Below are positions 18,492 to 29,400 of a stretch of DNA of 64,000 nucleotides, piece by piece. The stretch is from Candidatus Kryptonium thompsonii (GTDB lineage Bacteria > Bacteroidota > Ignavibacteria > Kryptoniales > Kryptoniaceae). Within the stretch, counting starts at the first letter, position 1. Each line of letters opens with the position of its first letter. The notes below the pieces were generated by a model that saw nothing but the letters and a program-made list of their open reading frames with translations, did no database searches and had not been told where the DNA came from. Location: positions 124,001 through 188,000 of the forward strand of contig LDXX01000006.1 in the NCBI GenBank assembly GCA_001442925.1, read 5' to 3'. Made by a program: the position numbers and the translations under genes.

Positions 18492-19661
18492 ATGGGAAAG
18501 GTTGTTTTAAGAAAGGGTGGGGATAAAAGAATTTTAAAGGGTCATCTCTGGATTTTCAGCAACGAAATAAAAGAGATAAAGGGTAACCCTAAAATTGGCG
18601 ATATTGTCGAAATCTATCAATATGATGGTGAATTTTTTGGAGTTGGTTTCTTTAATCCGCATTCTCTTATTTCGGTAAGATTGTTAAGTAGGGAAAAGAT
18701 AGAGATTGATCACAATTTCTTTAAAGAGAGGATTTTAAGTGCGTATAAGTACAGGAAAATTCTTTATCCGAATTCTGAGACATTTAGGCTTGTTCATGGT
18801 GAGAGCGATTTTTTGCCGGGACTTGTCATTGACAAGTATAATGATTTGCTTGCGGTTCAAACTTTTTCGTATGGGATGGATTTAAGATTGAATTTAATTT
18901 GCGATGTTCTTGAGGATTTGTTCAAACCGACCGGGATAGTTGAAAGAAACGAGTCACCATTGAGGGAGCTTGAGGGACTTGAGAATAGGAAAAAGATTTT
19001 GCGCGGTGATGTAAAAGATACGATTTTTGACGATGACGGTGTTAAGTTCAAAATTGACATTCTTTCAGGACAAAAGACTGGTTTTTATCTTGATCAGAGG
19101 GAAAATAGAAAAGTGATGAGAAGGTTTGTTAAAGGTAAAAAGGTTCTTGATTGCTTCACGAATGAAGGTGGGTTTGCGTTGCACTGCGCTTATGCTGGAG
19201 CCGAAAATGTTGTTGGGGTAGATGTTTCGGATACAGCAATTGAAAAAGCGAAGGTAAATGCTGATTTAAATAACCTGAAAAATGTTCAATTTGAAGTTGC
19301 AGATGTTTTTGATAAGCTTCGTGAATATTTAGGTAAAGGTGAGAAATTTGATGTTGTTATCCTTGATCCCCCATCGTTTACAAAAAGTAAAAGAAGCGTA
19401 AAGTCTGCCCTTTCAGGATATCGCGAGATAAACTCAACGGCGATGAAAATTTTAAACCCTGGTGGTATTCTTGCAACCGCGTCTTGTTCCCATCACATTA
19501 GCGATGAAATGTTTATGAATGTTATCATTGAAAGTTCCATTATGGCGAGGAAAAAAATTCGTTTAATAGAATGGCGTGGCGCATCCCCTGATCATCCTAT
19601 CTTACCATCGATGCCAGAGACGAAATATCTTAAGTTCGGAATTTTTCAAGTCATTGATTAA
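18492..19661 (+). CDS. rlmI: RlmI-type 23S rRNA (cytosine-5) methyltransferase
   Basis: 389 residues. N-terminal PUA domain (RILKGHLWIFSNEI...GDIVEIY), a middle RlmI-like domain and a class I methyltransferase with GFYLDQRENR, VLDCFTNEGGFALHCA (SAM loop), DPPSFTKSK and ATASCSHH. The family methylates C1962 of 23S rRNA in E. coli. The single PUA plus DPPSF/CSHH order fits RlmI rather than RlmK or RsmB types. Confidence 0.85.
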   Translation: MGKVVLRKGGDKRILKGHLWIFSNEIKEIKGNPKIGDIVEIYQYDGEFFGVGFFNPHSLISVRLLSREKIEIDHNFFKERILSAYKYRKILYPNSETFRLVHGESDFLPGLVIDKYNDLLAVQTFSYGMDLRLNLICDVLEDLFKPTGIVERNESPLRELEGLENRKKILRGDVKDTIFDDDGVKFKIDILSGQKTGFYLDQRENRKVMRRFVKGKKVLDCFTNEGGFALHCAYAGAENVVGVDVSDTAIEKAKVNADLNNLKNVQFEVADVFDKLREYLGKGEKFDVVILDPPSFTKSKRSVKSALSGYREINSTAMKILNPGGILATASCSHHISDEMFMNVIIESSIMARKKIRLIEWRGASPDHPILPSMPETKYLKFGIFQVID

Positions 19662-21067
19662 TCATCTATCGGCGGTCTTTTAAGATGCCAATGGGTTCTA
19701 TCTTGATAAGCGTTCGCGATTTGAATTAATGTTTTTTCGCTTAATGCTTTTCCCATGAATTGAATTGATGTTGGTAAATTGTTTTGTCCAAATCCATTAG
19801 GCAAACATATGGCAGGAACGCCGGCTACGTTTCCAGCTGGAATTAAAGCAGGACCACCGCTTATACCAGGATAGGCTTTGTCAAAATCAACCCCAATTGG
19901 ATAAGCAACGCTTGCCCTTGTGGGGGCAACGATTGCATCATATTTTGATAAGAACTCCTCAAGCGCTTTTCGCATCTTTTTTCTCAATCGCATAGCGTTT
20001 AGATATTCAACCGCTGAAACTTGAAGCATCGAGTATCCGCCAACTTTATCTCGTTTATTCCTCAGTTCTGAAATCTTGCCAGATATTATCAAATCATAAA
20101 ATGCGCTTCCCCCTTCTGCGTCAACAATTGTTCCTACAACGATGCCCCATGGATGGTCAGGGAATTCAACATCATATTCAAGTGTTGCAAATTCAGATAT
20201 AACTTTCAAAGATTCTTCAAAATTCTTTTTCACCTCTGGTTGTGCTTTATCGGTGGTCCCCTTGATCACTGCAATTTTAAGTTTTCGCTTGGGCAGTAAT
20301 TTTGTTGAGTATTTGAAGTCAATTTTAAGTGTCGTTTCATCATTTGGGTCATATCCTGCGATCGCTGATAAAACTATTCCACAATCATCCGCTGTCCTGC
20401 ACATTGGGCCAAGTTTATCAAGCGTCCATGATAAAGCCATTGCCCCGTGCCTGCTGACAAGCCCATAAGTTGGTCTTAACCCCGTGATCCCGCAAAATGC
20501 GGATGGAGTTAAAATTGACCCAGATGTTTCCGAACCAATAGCAAATGCCACGAGTCCAGCTGAGACAGCAGCGCCAGAGCCACTTGATGAGCCACCGCTC
20601 CAAAAGTTTAAATTCCACGGATTTCTTCCCGGACCTGTAAATGAAGCATCTGCATCATCATAGCCCATTCCTCCCGCGAGCTCAACCATGGCAAGTTTAG
20701 CGACAAGTATTGCTCCTGCGTTGTAAAGTTTCTTTATAACAGTTGCATCATAATCAAAAACTTGATTTTTATACGGTTCAGCTCCCCATGTCGTTGGGAT
20801 CCCGCGCGTTGCGAGTAAATCCTTTGCACCAAATGGTATACCATGAAGCAATCCTCGATATTTACCTGACATTATCTCTTTTTCAGCTTGCTTTGCCTGT
20901 TTAAGTGCAAGCTTTTCAGTTATCGTAACAACAGCGCCAAGTTTCTCACCGTATTTTTTTAATCTTTCGATGTAAATTTTTGTTAATTCAACAGGCGAAA
21001 TCTTTTTCGCCTTTATAAGCGCTGAAAGTTGACGGATTGAAGCAAAAGCGATATCTTTTTCTGTCAT
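19658..21067 (-). CDS. Amidase-signature family amidase
   Basis: 469 residues. The Ser-cis-Ser-Lys triad is visible: K82 in GIPFGAKDLL, Ser in FWSGGSSSGSGAAV (about S160) and S184 in IGSETSGSILTP. Family members hydrolyse amides or act as GatA. The usual GatA/GatB neighbours are absent and a small Tat-signal protein sits directly upstream, so I call a free-standing amidase rather than gatA. It overlaps the convergent rlmI stop by 4 bases. Substrate unknown. Confidence 0.85.
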   Translation of the reverse strand: MTEKDIAFASIRQLSALIKAKKISPVELTKIYIERLKKYGEKLGAVVTITEKLALKQAKQAEKEIMSGKYRGLLHGIPFGAKDLLATRGIPTTWGAEPYKNQVFDYDATVIKKLYNAGAILVAKLAMVELAGGMGYDDADASFTGPGRNPWNLNFWSGGSSSGSGAAVSAGLVAFAIGSETSGSILTPSAFCGITGLRPTYGLVSRHGAMALSWTLDKLGPMCRTADDCGIVLSAIAGYDPNDETTLKIDFKYSTKLLPKRKLKIAVIKGTTDKAQPEVKKNFEESLKVISEFATLEYDVEFPDHPWGIVVGTIVDAEGGSAFYDLIISGKISELRNKRDKVGGYSMLQVSAVEYLNAMRLRKKMRKALEEFLSKYDAIVAPTRASVAYPIGVDFDKAYPGISGGPALIPAGNVAGVPAICLPNGFGQNNLPTSIQFMGKALSEKTLIQIANAYQDRTHWHLKRPPIDD

Positions 21068-21069
21068 TT

Positions 21070-21357
21070 TTAACCTCTGTTTTTAACCTGAAATTTAAAA
21101 TCTGGTTCTTCCCAATTTAAAAGTTTATAACTTAGCAATCTTTCCCTTCGCCTTATATTCGCTTCAATATCCTCACTAATCAATTTCATTTGGTCTTCCG
21201 AGAGCCTTTCACCATATTTCAACTTGATGATTTCAATAAGTTTTTGAATCTCATCATTGCTCTTTTCCTGCTGGCTTGAAATTTTTGGGATCATCGTGGA
21301 ACCTATCACTGGGAAAGAAGCAGCGATTTTGAGAAATTTTCTTCTTTTGATCTTCAT
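21070..21357 (-). CDS. Small Tat-signal protein upstream of the amidase
   Basis: 95 residues starting MKIKRRKFLKIAAS, a twin-arginine type signal (KRRKFLK), followed by a helical, charged domain. It is 2 bases upstream of the amidase, on the same strand, so surely one operon. Possibly an exported partner, or a detached signal part, of the amidase; I do not recognise the domain. Confidence 0.7.
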   Translation of the reverse strand: MKIKRRKFLKIAASFPVIGSTMIPKISSQQEKSNDEIQKLIEIIKLKYGERLSEDQMKLISEDIEANIRRRERLLSYKLLNWEEPDFKFQVKNRG

Positions 21358-21373
21358 TTTCTTTACTCCTTTT

Positions 21374-22465
21374 TTAATCGATTTGATAATTTTCGAATAA
21401 TTTTCCCCATTTTGATTCTTTTCTTAATCTCTCTTGAATTTTTTTCCCCTTTAAGGGCCACCAGATAAAATCGTGATAAAAATACGAACCGAAAACAAAA
21501 ATATAGACAAGTGGCGTCCTGAAAAATAGGTATTGAATTCCCTTTAAAGGTCCAAACCAAAGTATATCACCAACCTTGCTTGCCAAATTATCGCCGACAA
21601 AAAATTTCAAATTCACATTTGAAATATCCTCCCCCACAATCTCTATTTCTCTTGGATCCCCAACACCAAGTCCAGTTTCATGAGCAAGGCGAATATATTT
21701 TATGCTCATTGGATCAAATCCCATAATTTTTGCTGAGACAGCATCAATCGCAACTTGGTCGGCGCTTGCAAGAATATAATCTGTTTCAACAGGAATCATT
21801 GTTCTGGGTCCAGGTCCATTTCCAGCTATCGTTCCATCCATAATTGCAAATATCCCAGAATGAATTTCTTTTTGGATCGCAAGCAAATCAACAAGCGTTT
21901 CATGTATCCATGTGTGAGTATAGTGTCTTCTTGTATTTAAAAGACCACCAAACGCATTCTTCATAGCTCCTGTTGTAGTGGTATATATGTGAGTTTTCAT
22001 AGTTGGAAGGTGAACGATGTTCTTACCAATGAAAAATTCGGGAATGTGTATCCCGTTGGGATAAACTTTGTTTAAAGCGAGCATTTTATGCTTTGGCTCA
22101 TAACGAATCCATTTTATGTCCGTTTCAATAAAATTATACCTTTCCTCAACATTGTATTTTTTATAAATCGGTTCAAGTTTGTTTAGCTTTCCACCTTTAA
22201 ATGGATTTGTAACGACTGTGTTATTATGTACAGTGACGAGTTTTTCAAAACCAGCGTTTTTCAGAGCGATTATCGTTCCTTCAAGTTGCCACGGCGTAGT
22301 GTTTGAACTTAAGTAGGGGAAATGCCAAGATATGTTATCTTTTAAAATGGTGGTAGAATTCTTATCAAGGTGCTTTTCAAAATCTGCAAGCTTCATCAGT
22401 TTCTCTATATCTTGCAAAACTGTCTCAGGTTTCGTCTTTAAAACCGCTACTTTGGAGCGAGTCAT
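21374..22465 (-). CDS. DUF362 domain-containing protein
   Basis: 363 residues from the ATG at 22465 (a TTG at 22471 would add two residues). Conserved pieces of the DUF362 family: KDNISWHFPY, NIVHLPTMKTHIYTTTTGAMKNAFGGL, then DGTIAGNGPGPR and ADQVAIDAVSAKIMGFDP. No ferredoxin Cys cluster is seen here, unlike some relatives. The C-terminus has a hydrophobic stretch (FFRTPLVYIFVFGSYFY). The biochemical role of the family is not established. Upstream of the Tat protein/amidase pair on the same strand. Confidence 0.8.
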   Translation of the reverse strand: MTRSKVAVLKTKPETVLQDIEKLMKLADFEKHLDKNSTTILKDNISWHFPYLSSNTTPWQLEGTIIALKNAGFEKLVTVHNNTVVTNPFKGGKLNKLEPIYKKYNVEERYNFIETDIKWIRYEPKHKMLALNKVYPNGIHIPEFFIGKNIVHLPTMKTHIYTTTTGAMKNAFGGLLNTRRHYTHTWIHETLVDLLAIQKEIHSGIFAIMDGTIAGNGPGPRTMIPVETDYILASADQVAIDAVSAKIMGFDPMSIKYIRLAHETGLGVGDPREIEIVGEDISNVNLKFFVGDNLASKVGDILWFGPLKGIQYLFFRTPLVYIFVFGSYFYHDFIWWPLKGKKIQERLRKESKWGKLFENYQID

Positions 22466-22550
22466 AAACAAATTTTTCTTTTTGATTTAATATAAGCCTA
22501 AAGTGTTAAAAATTCAATCTTTATGTTTATTTTTGTAAATTTGTCGGGAA

Positions 22551-23951
22551 ATGAAAACACATAAACAAAAGCACATCTATTTGATGACCCTCGACATAGA
22601 TTCATCTCGGCGTGGAATGAAATATTCAATTATTGAAGGAATATTCGCAACGGTTTTCATCGCTCTTTCAACAGGTGCATTCCTTATCGGGTATGCTTTG
22701 ATGTTAGGAGCGAATGAATTTGTCATCGGGCTAATTGGTGCTATACCTTTTGTTTCACAGACAATGCAAATTTTGGGAACTTACCTTTTGAAAAGATATG
22801 AAAGCCCTCGGAGAATTGCAATAGTTGCAAGCATTTTGAATCGCTGGGTTTGGATCATCTTGATATTTTTACCGCTTTTGAATATAAGCAGTCAAGCTAA
22901 ACTTCTGATTTTTCTCGCTGTCCTTTTGATTTCTTCATCGTCTGGAAATATTCTTGCAAATGTTTGGACTACATGGATCGGCGAGATTGTTCCCAAAAGC
23001 GTTCGGGGTAGATATTTTGGTAGGAGAACTGCTTATACCAATATTGTGAACATTATAATATTTTTTGTGTCTGCATTCATACTTGACCATTTGAAAAGAG
23101 ACAATATAAAAATTGGCTATTTTATTATTACATCAATTTGTTTTTTAAGCGGGCTCATTACTACCTTTTTGTTCAAAAATCACCCCGATGTTAAGATCAA
23201 AATCAACCCCGATAGTTCTTTAAAAGATGAGATTCTGAAGCCTTTAAGTGATAAAGATTTTAGAAGGTTTATTTTGTTTTTTGCGCAGTGGAATTTTTCC
23301 ATTGCTCTTTCCGCTCCATTTATGTCGTTTCATATGTTGAAAAATTTAAAAGTTGATTTCTCAACCATTGCCATCTTTAACATGCTCACGATGACAATTA
23401 ACATTTTTATTTTGCAGTGGTGGGGCAAGTTGATTGATAAATTTGGAGCTAAAAACGTTTTGATGTTTAATGCTTCAAACATTGCTTACATTCCAGTGTT
23501 GTGGCTTCTTGCAACTCCAGATTTCTTGCTTCCACTTTATCTTGATGCGATACTTACAGGTATAGCATGGAGCGGGTTTAATCTCGCTGCATTTAATATC
23601 CCGCTTTCAAAAGCACCAAAAGAAAGTCGCTCATCTTATGTTGCGATGTTATCGATCTTCTCTGGGTTTGGTTACTTAACAGCTTCGCTTCTTGCTGGGT
23701 ATATTGCGACTTTATTCAAGGATTTTTCGCTTGAGATATTTGGTTTAAAATTTATAAATCTTCATATACTCTTCTTTCTCTCTTTCATTTGCAGAATTGT
23801 GAGCGCGATAGTGTTGTTAAGAATGCCCGAGCCTAATGGAGAACCATTTTTTGCTATGGTTGATTACATAGGTTCGACAATTTATAGAGTTTTTGCAAAC
23901 CTTGGTGGTATCATACCTGTTTCAAAGGCGGAGAATCAAAATCAAGAGTAA
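22551..23951 (+). CDS. MFS transporter
   Basis: 466 residues with about 11-12 hydrophobic segments. The loop [11 protein letters not shown] resembles the MFS loop 2-3 signature and the second half repeats the pattern ([12 protein letters not shown]). Probably exports or imports a small molecule across the inner membrane; substrate not evident. Two bases separate its stop from the open frame of the asnS region, but the real asnS start is 66 bases on. Confidence 0.82.
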   Translation: MKTHKQKHIYLMTLDIDSSRRGMKYSIIEGIFATVFIALSTGAFLIGYALMLGANEFVIGLIGAIPFVSQTMQILGTYLLKRYESPRRIAIVASILNRWVWIILIFLPLLNISSQAKLLIFLAVLLISSSSGNILANVWTTWIGEIVPKSVRGRYFGRRTAYTNIVNIIIFFVSAFILDHLKRDNIKIGYFIITSICFLSGLITTFLFKNHPDVKIKINPDSSLKDEILKPLSDKDFRRFILFFAQWNFSIALSAPFMSFHMLKNLKVDFSTIAIFNMLTMTINIFILQWWGKLIDKFGAKNVLMFNASNIAYIPVLWLLATPDFLLPLYLDAILTGIAWSGFNLAAFNIPLSKAPKESRSSYVAMLSIFSGFGYLTASLLAGYIATLFKDFSLEIFGLKFINLHILFFLSFICRIVSAIVLLRMPEPNGEPFFAMVDYIGSTIYRVFANLGGIIPVSKAENQNQE

Positions 23952-24016
23952 AATTGTTTTTTCTTTACGCTTTTTTTAATTTCAATTCAAAATCAAAACA
24001 AAATTTTATAAAGAGC

Positions 24017-25315
24017 ATGGCGCCTGAGGTATACATCGAGAATCTTTCTGAGCATGTTGGGAAAGAAGTGAAAATTTACGGTTGGGTTTACAATAAAAGG
24101 TCAAGTGGTAAAATTCGATTCATTTTAGTTCGCGATGGAACGGGAATCTTGCAATGCGTAATGGCAAAAGGGGAAACCCCAGATGAAGTTTTTGATAAAT
24201 ATGACCTATTGACGCAGGAGACATCTTTAATCGTAAGCGGAATTGTAAACGAAGATAAAAGAGCACCCGGCGGTTACGAACTTCACATAAAAAATATCAA
24301 GATAATTCACATCGCCCAAGACTATCCGATAACGCCAAAGGAACATGGGATTGACTTCCTTATGGACCATCGACATCTTTGGCTACGCTCGAGAAGACCA
24401 CATGCAATTTTAAGAATTAGACATCGCCTCGTTAAAGCGATACGCGATTTCTTCGATTCAAAAGGCTTCGTTCTAATCGATGCACCTATCTTAACGCCAG
24501 CAGCTTGTGAAGGCACGACGACACTTTTCGAAACCGATTATTTCGACCTCGGAAAGGCATATCTTTCTCAATCGGGGCAATTGTATGTTGAAGCTGCAGC
24601 GATGGCTTTCGGAAAAGTTTATTGCTTTGGACCGACTTTCAGGGCGGAGAAATCGAAAACGAGAAGACATTTAACAGAGTTTTGGATGGTTGAACCTGAA
24701 GTTGCGTTTTATGAACTTGAAGATATAATGAACCTCGCGGAAGAATTCGTTGAATATATCGTCGGGAGAGTGCTTGAGACGAGCAAGAAAGAATTTGAAA
24801 TTTTGGAGCGAAATACTGAACCACTTGAAAAAATTAAACGACCTTTCCCAAGAATTTCTTACAATGAAGCAGTTGAAATTTTAAAGAATAACGGCGTAAA
24901 TTTCCAATGGGGAAATGATTTCGGAAATACAGATGAAACTATAATCTCTCAGCAGTTTGAAAAACCCGTGCTCGTTCACCATTATCCAGCAGCTGTGAAA
25001 GCTTTCTATATGAAACGTGACCCTAACGATGAGACTTATGCCCTTGCCTTTGATATGCTTGCGCCAGAAGGTTATGGCGAGATTATAGGTGGAAGCCAAA
25101 GGGAGGATGATTATGACACTTTGCTTAAGCGAATTAAAGAGCATAATCTCCCAGTTGAAGCATTTGATTGGTATCTCGACTTGAGAAAATATGGAAGCGT
25201 TCCACACTCCGGATTTGGGCTTGGCGTTGAAAGAACACTTGCTTGGATATGTGGGCTTGACCATGTGAGAGAGACAATTCCATTCCCAAGGATGATTTAT
25301 AGAATAAAACCATGA
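24017..25315 (+). CDS. asnS: Asparaginyl-tRNA synthetase
   Basis: 432 residues from the ATG at 24017; the frame is open to 23954 but the extra residues (FFLYAFFNF...) are hydrophobic and unlike the family. An OB-fold anticodon domain ([17 protein letters not shown]) then a class II core: motif 2 [22 protein letters not shown] and motif 3 [13 protein letters not shown]. The FWMVEPE form and the AEKSKT loop are typical for AsnRS rather than AspRS. Charges tRNA-Asn. Probably cotranscribed with the ABC ATPase 9 bases on. Confidence 0.93.
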   Translation: MAPEVYIENLSEHVGKEVKIYGWVYNKRSSGKIRFILVRDGTGILQCVMAKGETPDEVFDKYDLLTQETSLIVSGIVNEDKRAPGGYELHIKNIKIIHIAQDYPITPKEHGIDFLMDHRHLWLRSRRPHAILRIRHRLVKAIRDFFDSKGFVLIDAPILTPAACEGTTTLFETDYFDLGKAYLSQSGQLYVEAAAMAFGKVYCFGPTFRAEKSKTRRHLTEFWMVEPEVAFYELEDIMNLAEEFVEYIVGRVLETSKKEFEILERNTEPLEKIKRPFPRISYNEAVEILKNNGVNFQWGNDFGNTDETIISQQFEKPVLVHHYPAAVKAFYMKRDPNDETYALAFDMLAPEGYGEIIGGSQREDDYDTLLKRIKEHNLPVEAFDWYLDLRKYGSVPHSGFGLGVERTLAWICGLDHVRETIPFPRMIYRIKP

Positions 25316-25324
25316 GGAATTAAA

Positions 25325-26218
25325 ATGTTAACAGTTGAAAATTTAAAAAAGACATTTGCAAATATTACCGCTGTCGATGGGGTTTCGTTTGAAGTCAAAC
25401 GCGGTGAAATTTTCGGGCTCCTTGGTCCAAATGGTGCCGGAAAAACTACGACGATAAGAATGATACTTGACATAATTAAACCTGACTCAGGTGTTATAAA
25501 ATTCGATGGGAGAGAAATTAACGACGAAATCAAAAGTAAAATTGGTTATCTGCCCGAGGAGCGTGGGCTTTATAGAAAAACGCGCGTTCTTGAGACAATC
25601 CTTTATTTTGCTGAATTAAAAGGTATGGATAGAAGAATTGCGCTTGAAAGAGCAAGACATTGGCTTGAAAAATTTGGGCTTATCGATAGAGCAAAAAGTA
25701 AAATTGAGGAACTTTCAAAAGGAAATCAACAAAAAGTGCAGATAATAATTTCAATCCTTCATGACCCCGAACTTATCATACTTGATGAGCCGTTTGCTGG
25801 ACTTGACCCGGTAAATCAAGAATTATTGAAGGATATCTTACTTGAATTGAAGAAGGAAAACAAAGCGATAATTTTCTCAACCCACCAAATGGACCAAGTT
25901 GAAAAACTTTGCGATAGCATATGCCTTATCAACAAAGGGAAGCCTGTCCTTTCCGGTTTTCTTGCAGATGTGAAAAAAATGTTCGGGAGAAACACAATTC
26001 ATATCGAGTTCGATGGGGATGGCGAACCCTTCAAAAATTTGAAATATGCTAAATCGGTCAATGTTTACCCAAACTATGCTGAGATAACTGTGGAAGAAAA
26101 TGTTGACCCGATGGAAGTTTTAAAGCAAATAATTGGACATGTGAATTTAAAAAAATTCGAGATAAAAGAACCATCTCTACATTCAATTTTTATCGATGTA
26201 GTAAGTAAGGGGGCATAG
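25325..26218 (+). CDS. ABC-2 type transporter ATPase, permease partner missing
   Basis: 297 residues. Walker A GPNGAGKTTT, Q-loop region IGYLPEERGLYRKTR, signature LSKGNQQKVQ, Walker B LIILDEPFAGLD and H-loop STHQ. The LSKGNQQK form and C-terminal extension match the NatA-like subgroup, which normally sits next to an ABC-2 permease (NatB-like). Here the next 10 kb is a restriction island and no permease follows. The gene itself looks intact. Any export role would need a permease encoded elsewhere. Confidence 0.88.
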   Translation: MLTVENLKKTFANITAVDGVSFEVKRGEIFGLLGPNGAGKTTTIRMILDIIKPDSGVIKFDGREINDEIKSKIGYLPEERGLYRKTRVLETILYFAELKGMDRRIALERARHWLEKFGLIDRAKSKIEELSKGNQQKVQIIISILHDPELIILDEPFAGLDPVNQELLKDILLELKKENKAIIFSTHQMDQVEKLCDSICLINKGKPVLSGFLADVKKMFGRNTIHIEFDGDGEPFKNLKYAKSVNVYPNYAEITVEENVDPMEVLKQIIGHVNLKKFEIKEPSLHSIFIDVVSKGA

Positions 26219-26270
26219 ATAGGGGAAAGGGCTGGAGTTTTGAAAAAAATTATTGTTCTGCTAAATTTTT
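26207..26270. repeat. Left flanking direct repeat of the defence island
   Basis: Begins in the last codons of the ABC ATPase gene (AAGGGGGCATAG...) and runs into AT-rich DNA. It matches 36539-36605: shared blocks AAGGGGGCATAG, TAGGGGAAA, TTTTGAAAAAAATT and TAAATTTTT, with differences mainly in the middle. By eye about 80% identical with a 2-3 base gap. Confidence 0.75.
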
Positions 26271-26359
26271 TTAGAGCGCATTTAGTAAGCTTGCTTCTTT
26301 ATTTCTTTATAGGTTTAAACCTATGTTCTGCATCAAGACTTTATACAAAGGTTTCTTGA
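26240..26359 (+). pseudogene. Possible stub of the lost ABC-2 permease gene
   Basis: A TTG-started 39-codon frame right after the ATPase gene, with GGAG four bases upstream. It begins MKKIIVLLNFFRAH, like the cytoplasmic start of ABC-2 permeases, then a hydrophobic run and an early stop. The right-hand repeat at 36574-36606 encodes MKKIFVLVNF then stop. Both may be remains of one permease 5' end. Short, so tentative. Confidence 0.3.
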
Positions 26360-26461
26360 CGCTTGTAAAAAATGAGAACTAAGAGATAAGCGACTCACAA
26401 GTAAAGGGGAGTTCTTGAAAAATAAAATTACTAAACTTGTATTAAAAAAAGAGGTAAGCAT

Positions 26462-29400
26462 ATGGAACCGATTCAAAAATTTCAGGACTTACTTAAAAAG
26501 CTTTTTCAGTTCGAAGCCTCTGATTTGGATTTTGGCATTTATCGTATTTTGAATTACAAACGAGACAAAATTGAAGAGTTTATCAACGAGGACCTTAGAA
26601 ATAAAGTTGAATCTGCTTTCGCCAAACATAAAGAGAAAATATTAACCAACATAAATGAAAAGTATGAAGAGATAAAGGAAAAGGTTGTTCAGAGTTTAGG
26701 ACAAAATGCTTTTACACCTACCGGCGACCTTAAAGAAGAATTCAAAAATACACCTATTGGCAGAGAGTTCTTTTCAGTGAAAGAACAAAAAGAAGAAGCA
26801 GAAAAAATTGATGAGATAAAACTTCAGGTATTCAATGATCTGTATAACTTTTTCTCTCGGTACTATGAAGAAGGTGATTTTGTTCCACAGTATCGCTATT
26901 CTATCAAAGGACACAAGTATGCTATTCCTTACAATGGTGAAGAGATAAAGCTATATTGGGCAAATTCAGAGCAGTATTACATAAAAACAGGTCTACTTTT
27001 TAGAGATTACACATTTAAAAACAGCGAGTATAAAGTTATTTTTCGGACTGTAGAAGCAAGGGAGGAATTAGGATCAAATAAAGCTACAAAAGAAAGATTT
27101 TTTGTCTTAGATGATGAAGTGCCAGTTGAATTAGGGGGCAAAACTTTAATAGTCCGTTTTCAATACAGAGAATTGACAAATGAAGAAGTAAAAAATTATG
27201 GGGTTGAAGGTGGAAGTAATATTTCAAAACAAGAAAAAATAAATGAGAAGAGTTATGAAAATATTTTGGGGAAAATTGACGATGTTAGATTAAAAGGTTT
27301 GTTAATGGAATTAAAGAATGAAAAACCAATTCTTCTTTATCAACTAAATAGGTTTACAGCCAAAAACACAAAGGATTATTTCATTCATAAAAATCTGAAA
27401 AAGTTTTTGAGTGAGCAATTGGATTATTTCATAAAGGCAGAGGTTTTAGATATTGAAACATTGGAAAAAGAGAGATTTTTAGATAAACACATTACTCGTG
27501 CCAAGGTAGTGCGCGAGATTGGGGAGGAGATAATTGATTTTCTGTCGCAGATTGAAGATTTTCAGAAGAGGTTATGGGAAAAGAAGAAGTTTGTAATAGA
27601 GACTAACTATGTGATAACGCTTGATAGGATGGGAAGTGTTGAGTTGATAGAGAGGTTGTTAAATCATTCTAATTTTGGCAAACAGGTTGAAGAATGGAAG
27701 GCTTTAGGGCTTGTAGATGATGATTTTGATAAGTGGAAGGTTTTGGAAAATAAATTAAGTGGTAAGGAACTATCAAAGAGGTATCAGTTTTTACCAATTG
27801 ATACTAAATACTTTAAGGACTTAGAGTTAGAGATTTTAGAGCTTTTTGAGGATATAGACGAAGCTTTAGATGGTTTGTTAATAAAGAGCGAAAACTGGCA
27901 AGCTTTGAACTTGCTTTTGAATAAGTACAAAGAAAAGGTGCAGACGATTTATATTGATCCGCCATATAATACAGGTAATGATGGATTTTTATATAGAGAC
28001 AGATTCCAGCATTCCAGTTGGCTTACAATGATGGAGAATAGGTTGAAATTAGCAAAAGAATTTTTAAGAGATGATGGAGTTATTTTTGTAAGTATAGATG
28101 ATAATGAGATTAATAATCTAAAGAGTTTAATGGAGGATATTTTTTTACCGGATAACTTTATAGTAAATATAGTTTGGAAATCTCGTGATTCAGTATCTAA
28201 CGATGCAATTGTTTCACAAAATCATAACTATAACTTAACCTTTGCCAAAAATCTTACAACTATTAGAAAAAGAATTGGACTTAATAATTTCAGGCTGCCA
28301 CCCAGCGAAAGGGGTTTTAGTAATCCTGATAATGACCCAAGAGGACCTTGGAAAAGTGTCCACATAGAAATATCTGGAGTTCACATAAGCGAAGGATTAA
28401 TTTATGAAATAGAAGATCCTTATGGCAACAAATACTATCCCAAAGAAGGGGCATGTTGGAGATTTGCGAAAGACACCTTCTTAAAATATGTTAAAGAAGG
28501 ACGCATAATTTTTGATCCTAAGGGAAGGCAAAAACCCAGGTATAAATTATACCTTAATGAAATTTTAACTACTCCAACATCTTGGTGGGACGACTGCGCT
28601 ACTACTACAGAAGGAACTATACTAGTTAAGTCGTTATTTGGTAAAAAGGTTTACACCAACCCCAAACCTATCGAATTGATTATAAAAATGTTGAAACTAT
28701 CAAGTGCTGCGAATTCTATCATCCTTGACTTCTTTGCAGGTTCAGGAACTACTGCTCATGCAGTTATGAAACTAAACAAAGAAGATGGTGGTAAAAGGAA
28801 ATTTATCCTTGTAGAAATGGCAGATTATTTTGAGACAATTATAATTCCACGATTAAAGAAGGTTGCCTACTCTTTCAATTGGAAAGATGGCAAAACACAA
28901 GATACCGATGGCATTAGCCAATTCTTCAAATACCAAATCTTAGAACAATACGAAGACACACTTGATAACATTGAATTAAAAGAAAATCAAAAAATGCTTG
29001 AGCTTTTTAAAGATCAATACCTACTCAAGTACTTCCTGGATTACGAAACAAGAGAAAGCCCATATCTTTTAAACATTGAAGAGCTTAAAAATCCTTTTGA
29101 ATACAAGTTAAAAGTTAACCTTTCAGAAGTTGGAGAACCAAAGGAAATGGTAATAGATATTCCTGAAACATTTAATTATCTTTTGGGATTAAAAGTCAAA
29201 AAGATAAAAGCAAGAAAGGATGCTTCACGGAAATACTTATTTATCCTAGGTGAAAAGGAAGGGAAAAATTATGCCATTGTTTGGCGTGAGTATAAAGACA
29301 ACTGGGAGGATGAAGACTTCAAAAAAGATAAGGAATTTATCATCAAAGAACTTTCGGAATGGAATGCTCAAGTAGTTTACGTGAATGGGCAAAGTGTATT

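Noticed and set aside
19658-21067. Amidase as GatA
   Set aside because: No gatB or gatC beside it, asnS is present in the window, and a Tat-signal protein is its direct neighbour; not excluded.
26311-26322. Palindrome AGGTTTAAACCT near the left island edge
   Set aside because: 12-base palindromes in AT-rich DNA are common and nothing else supports a site.
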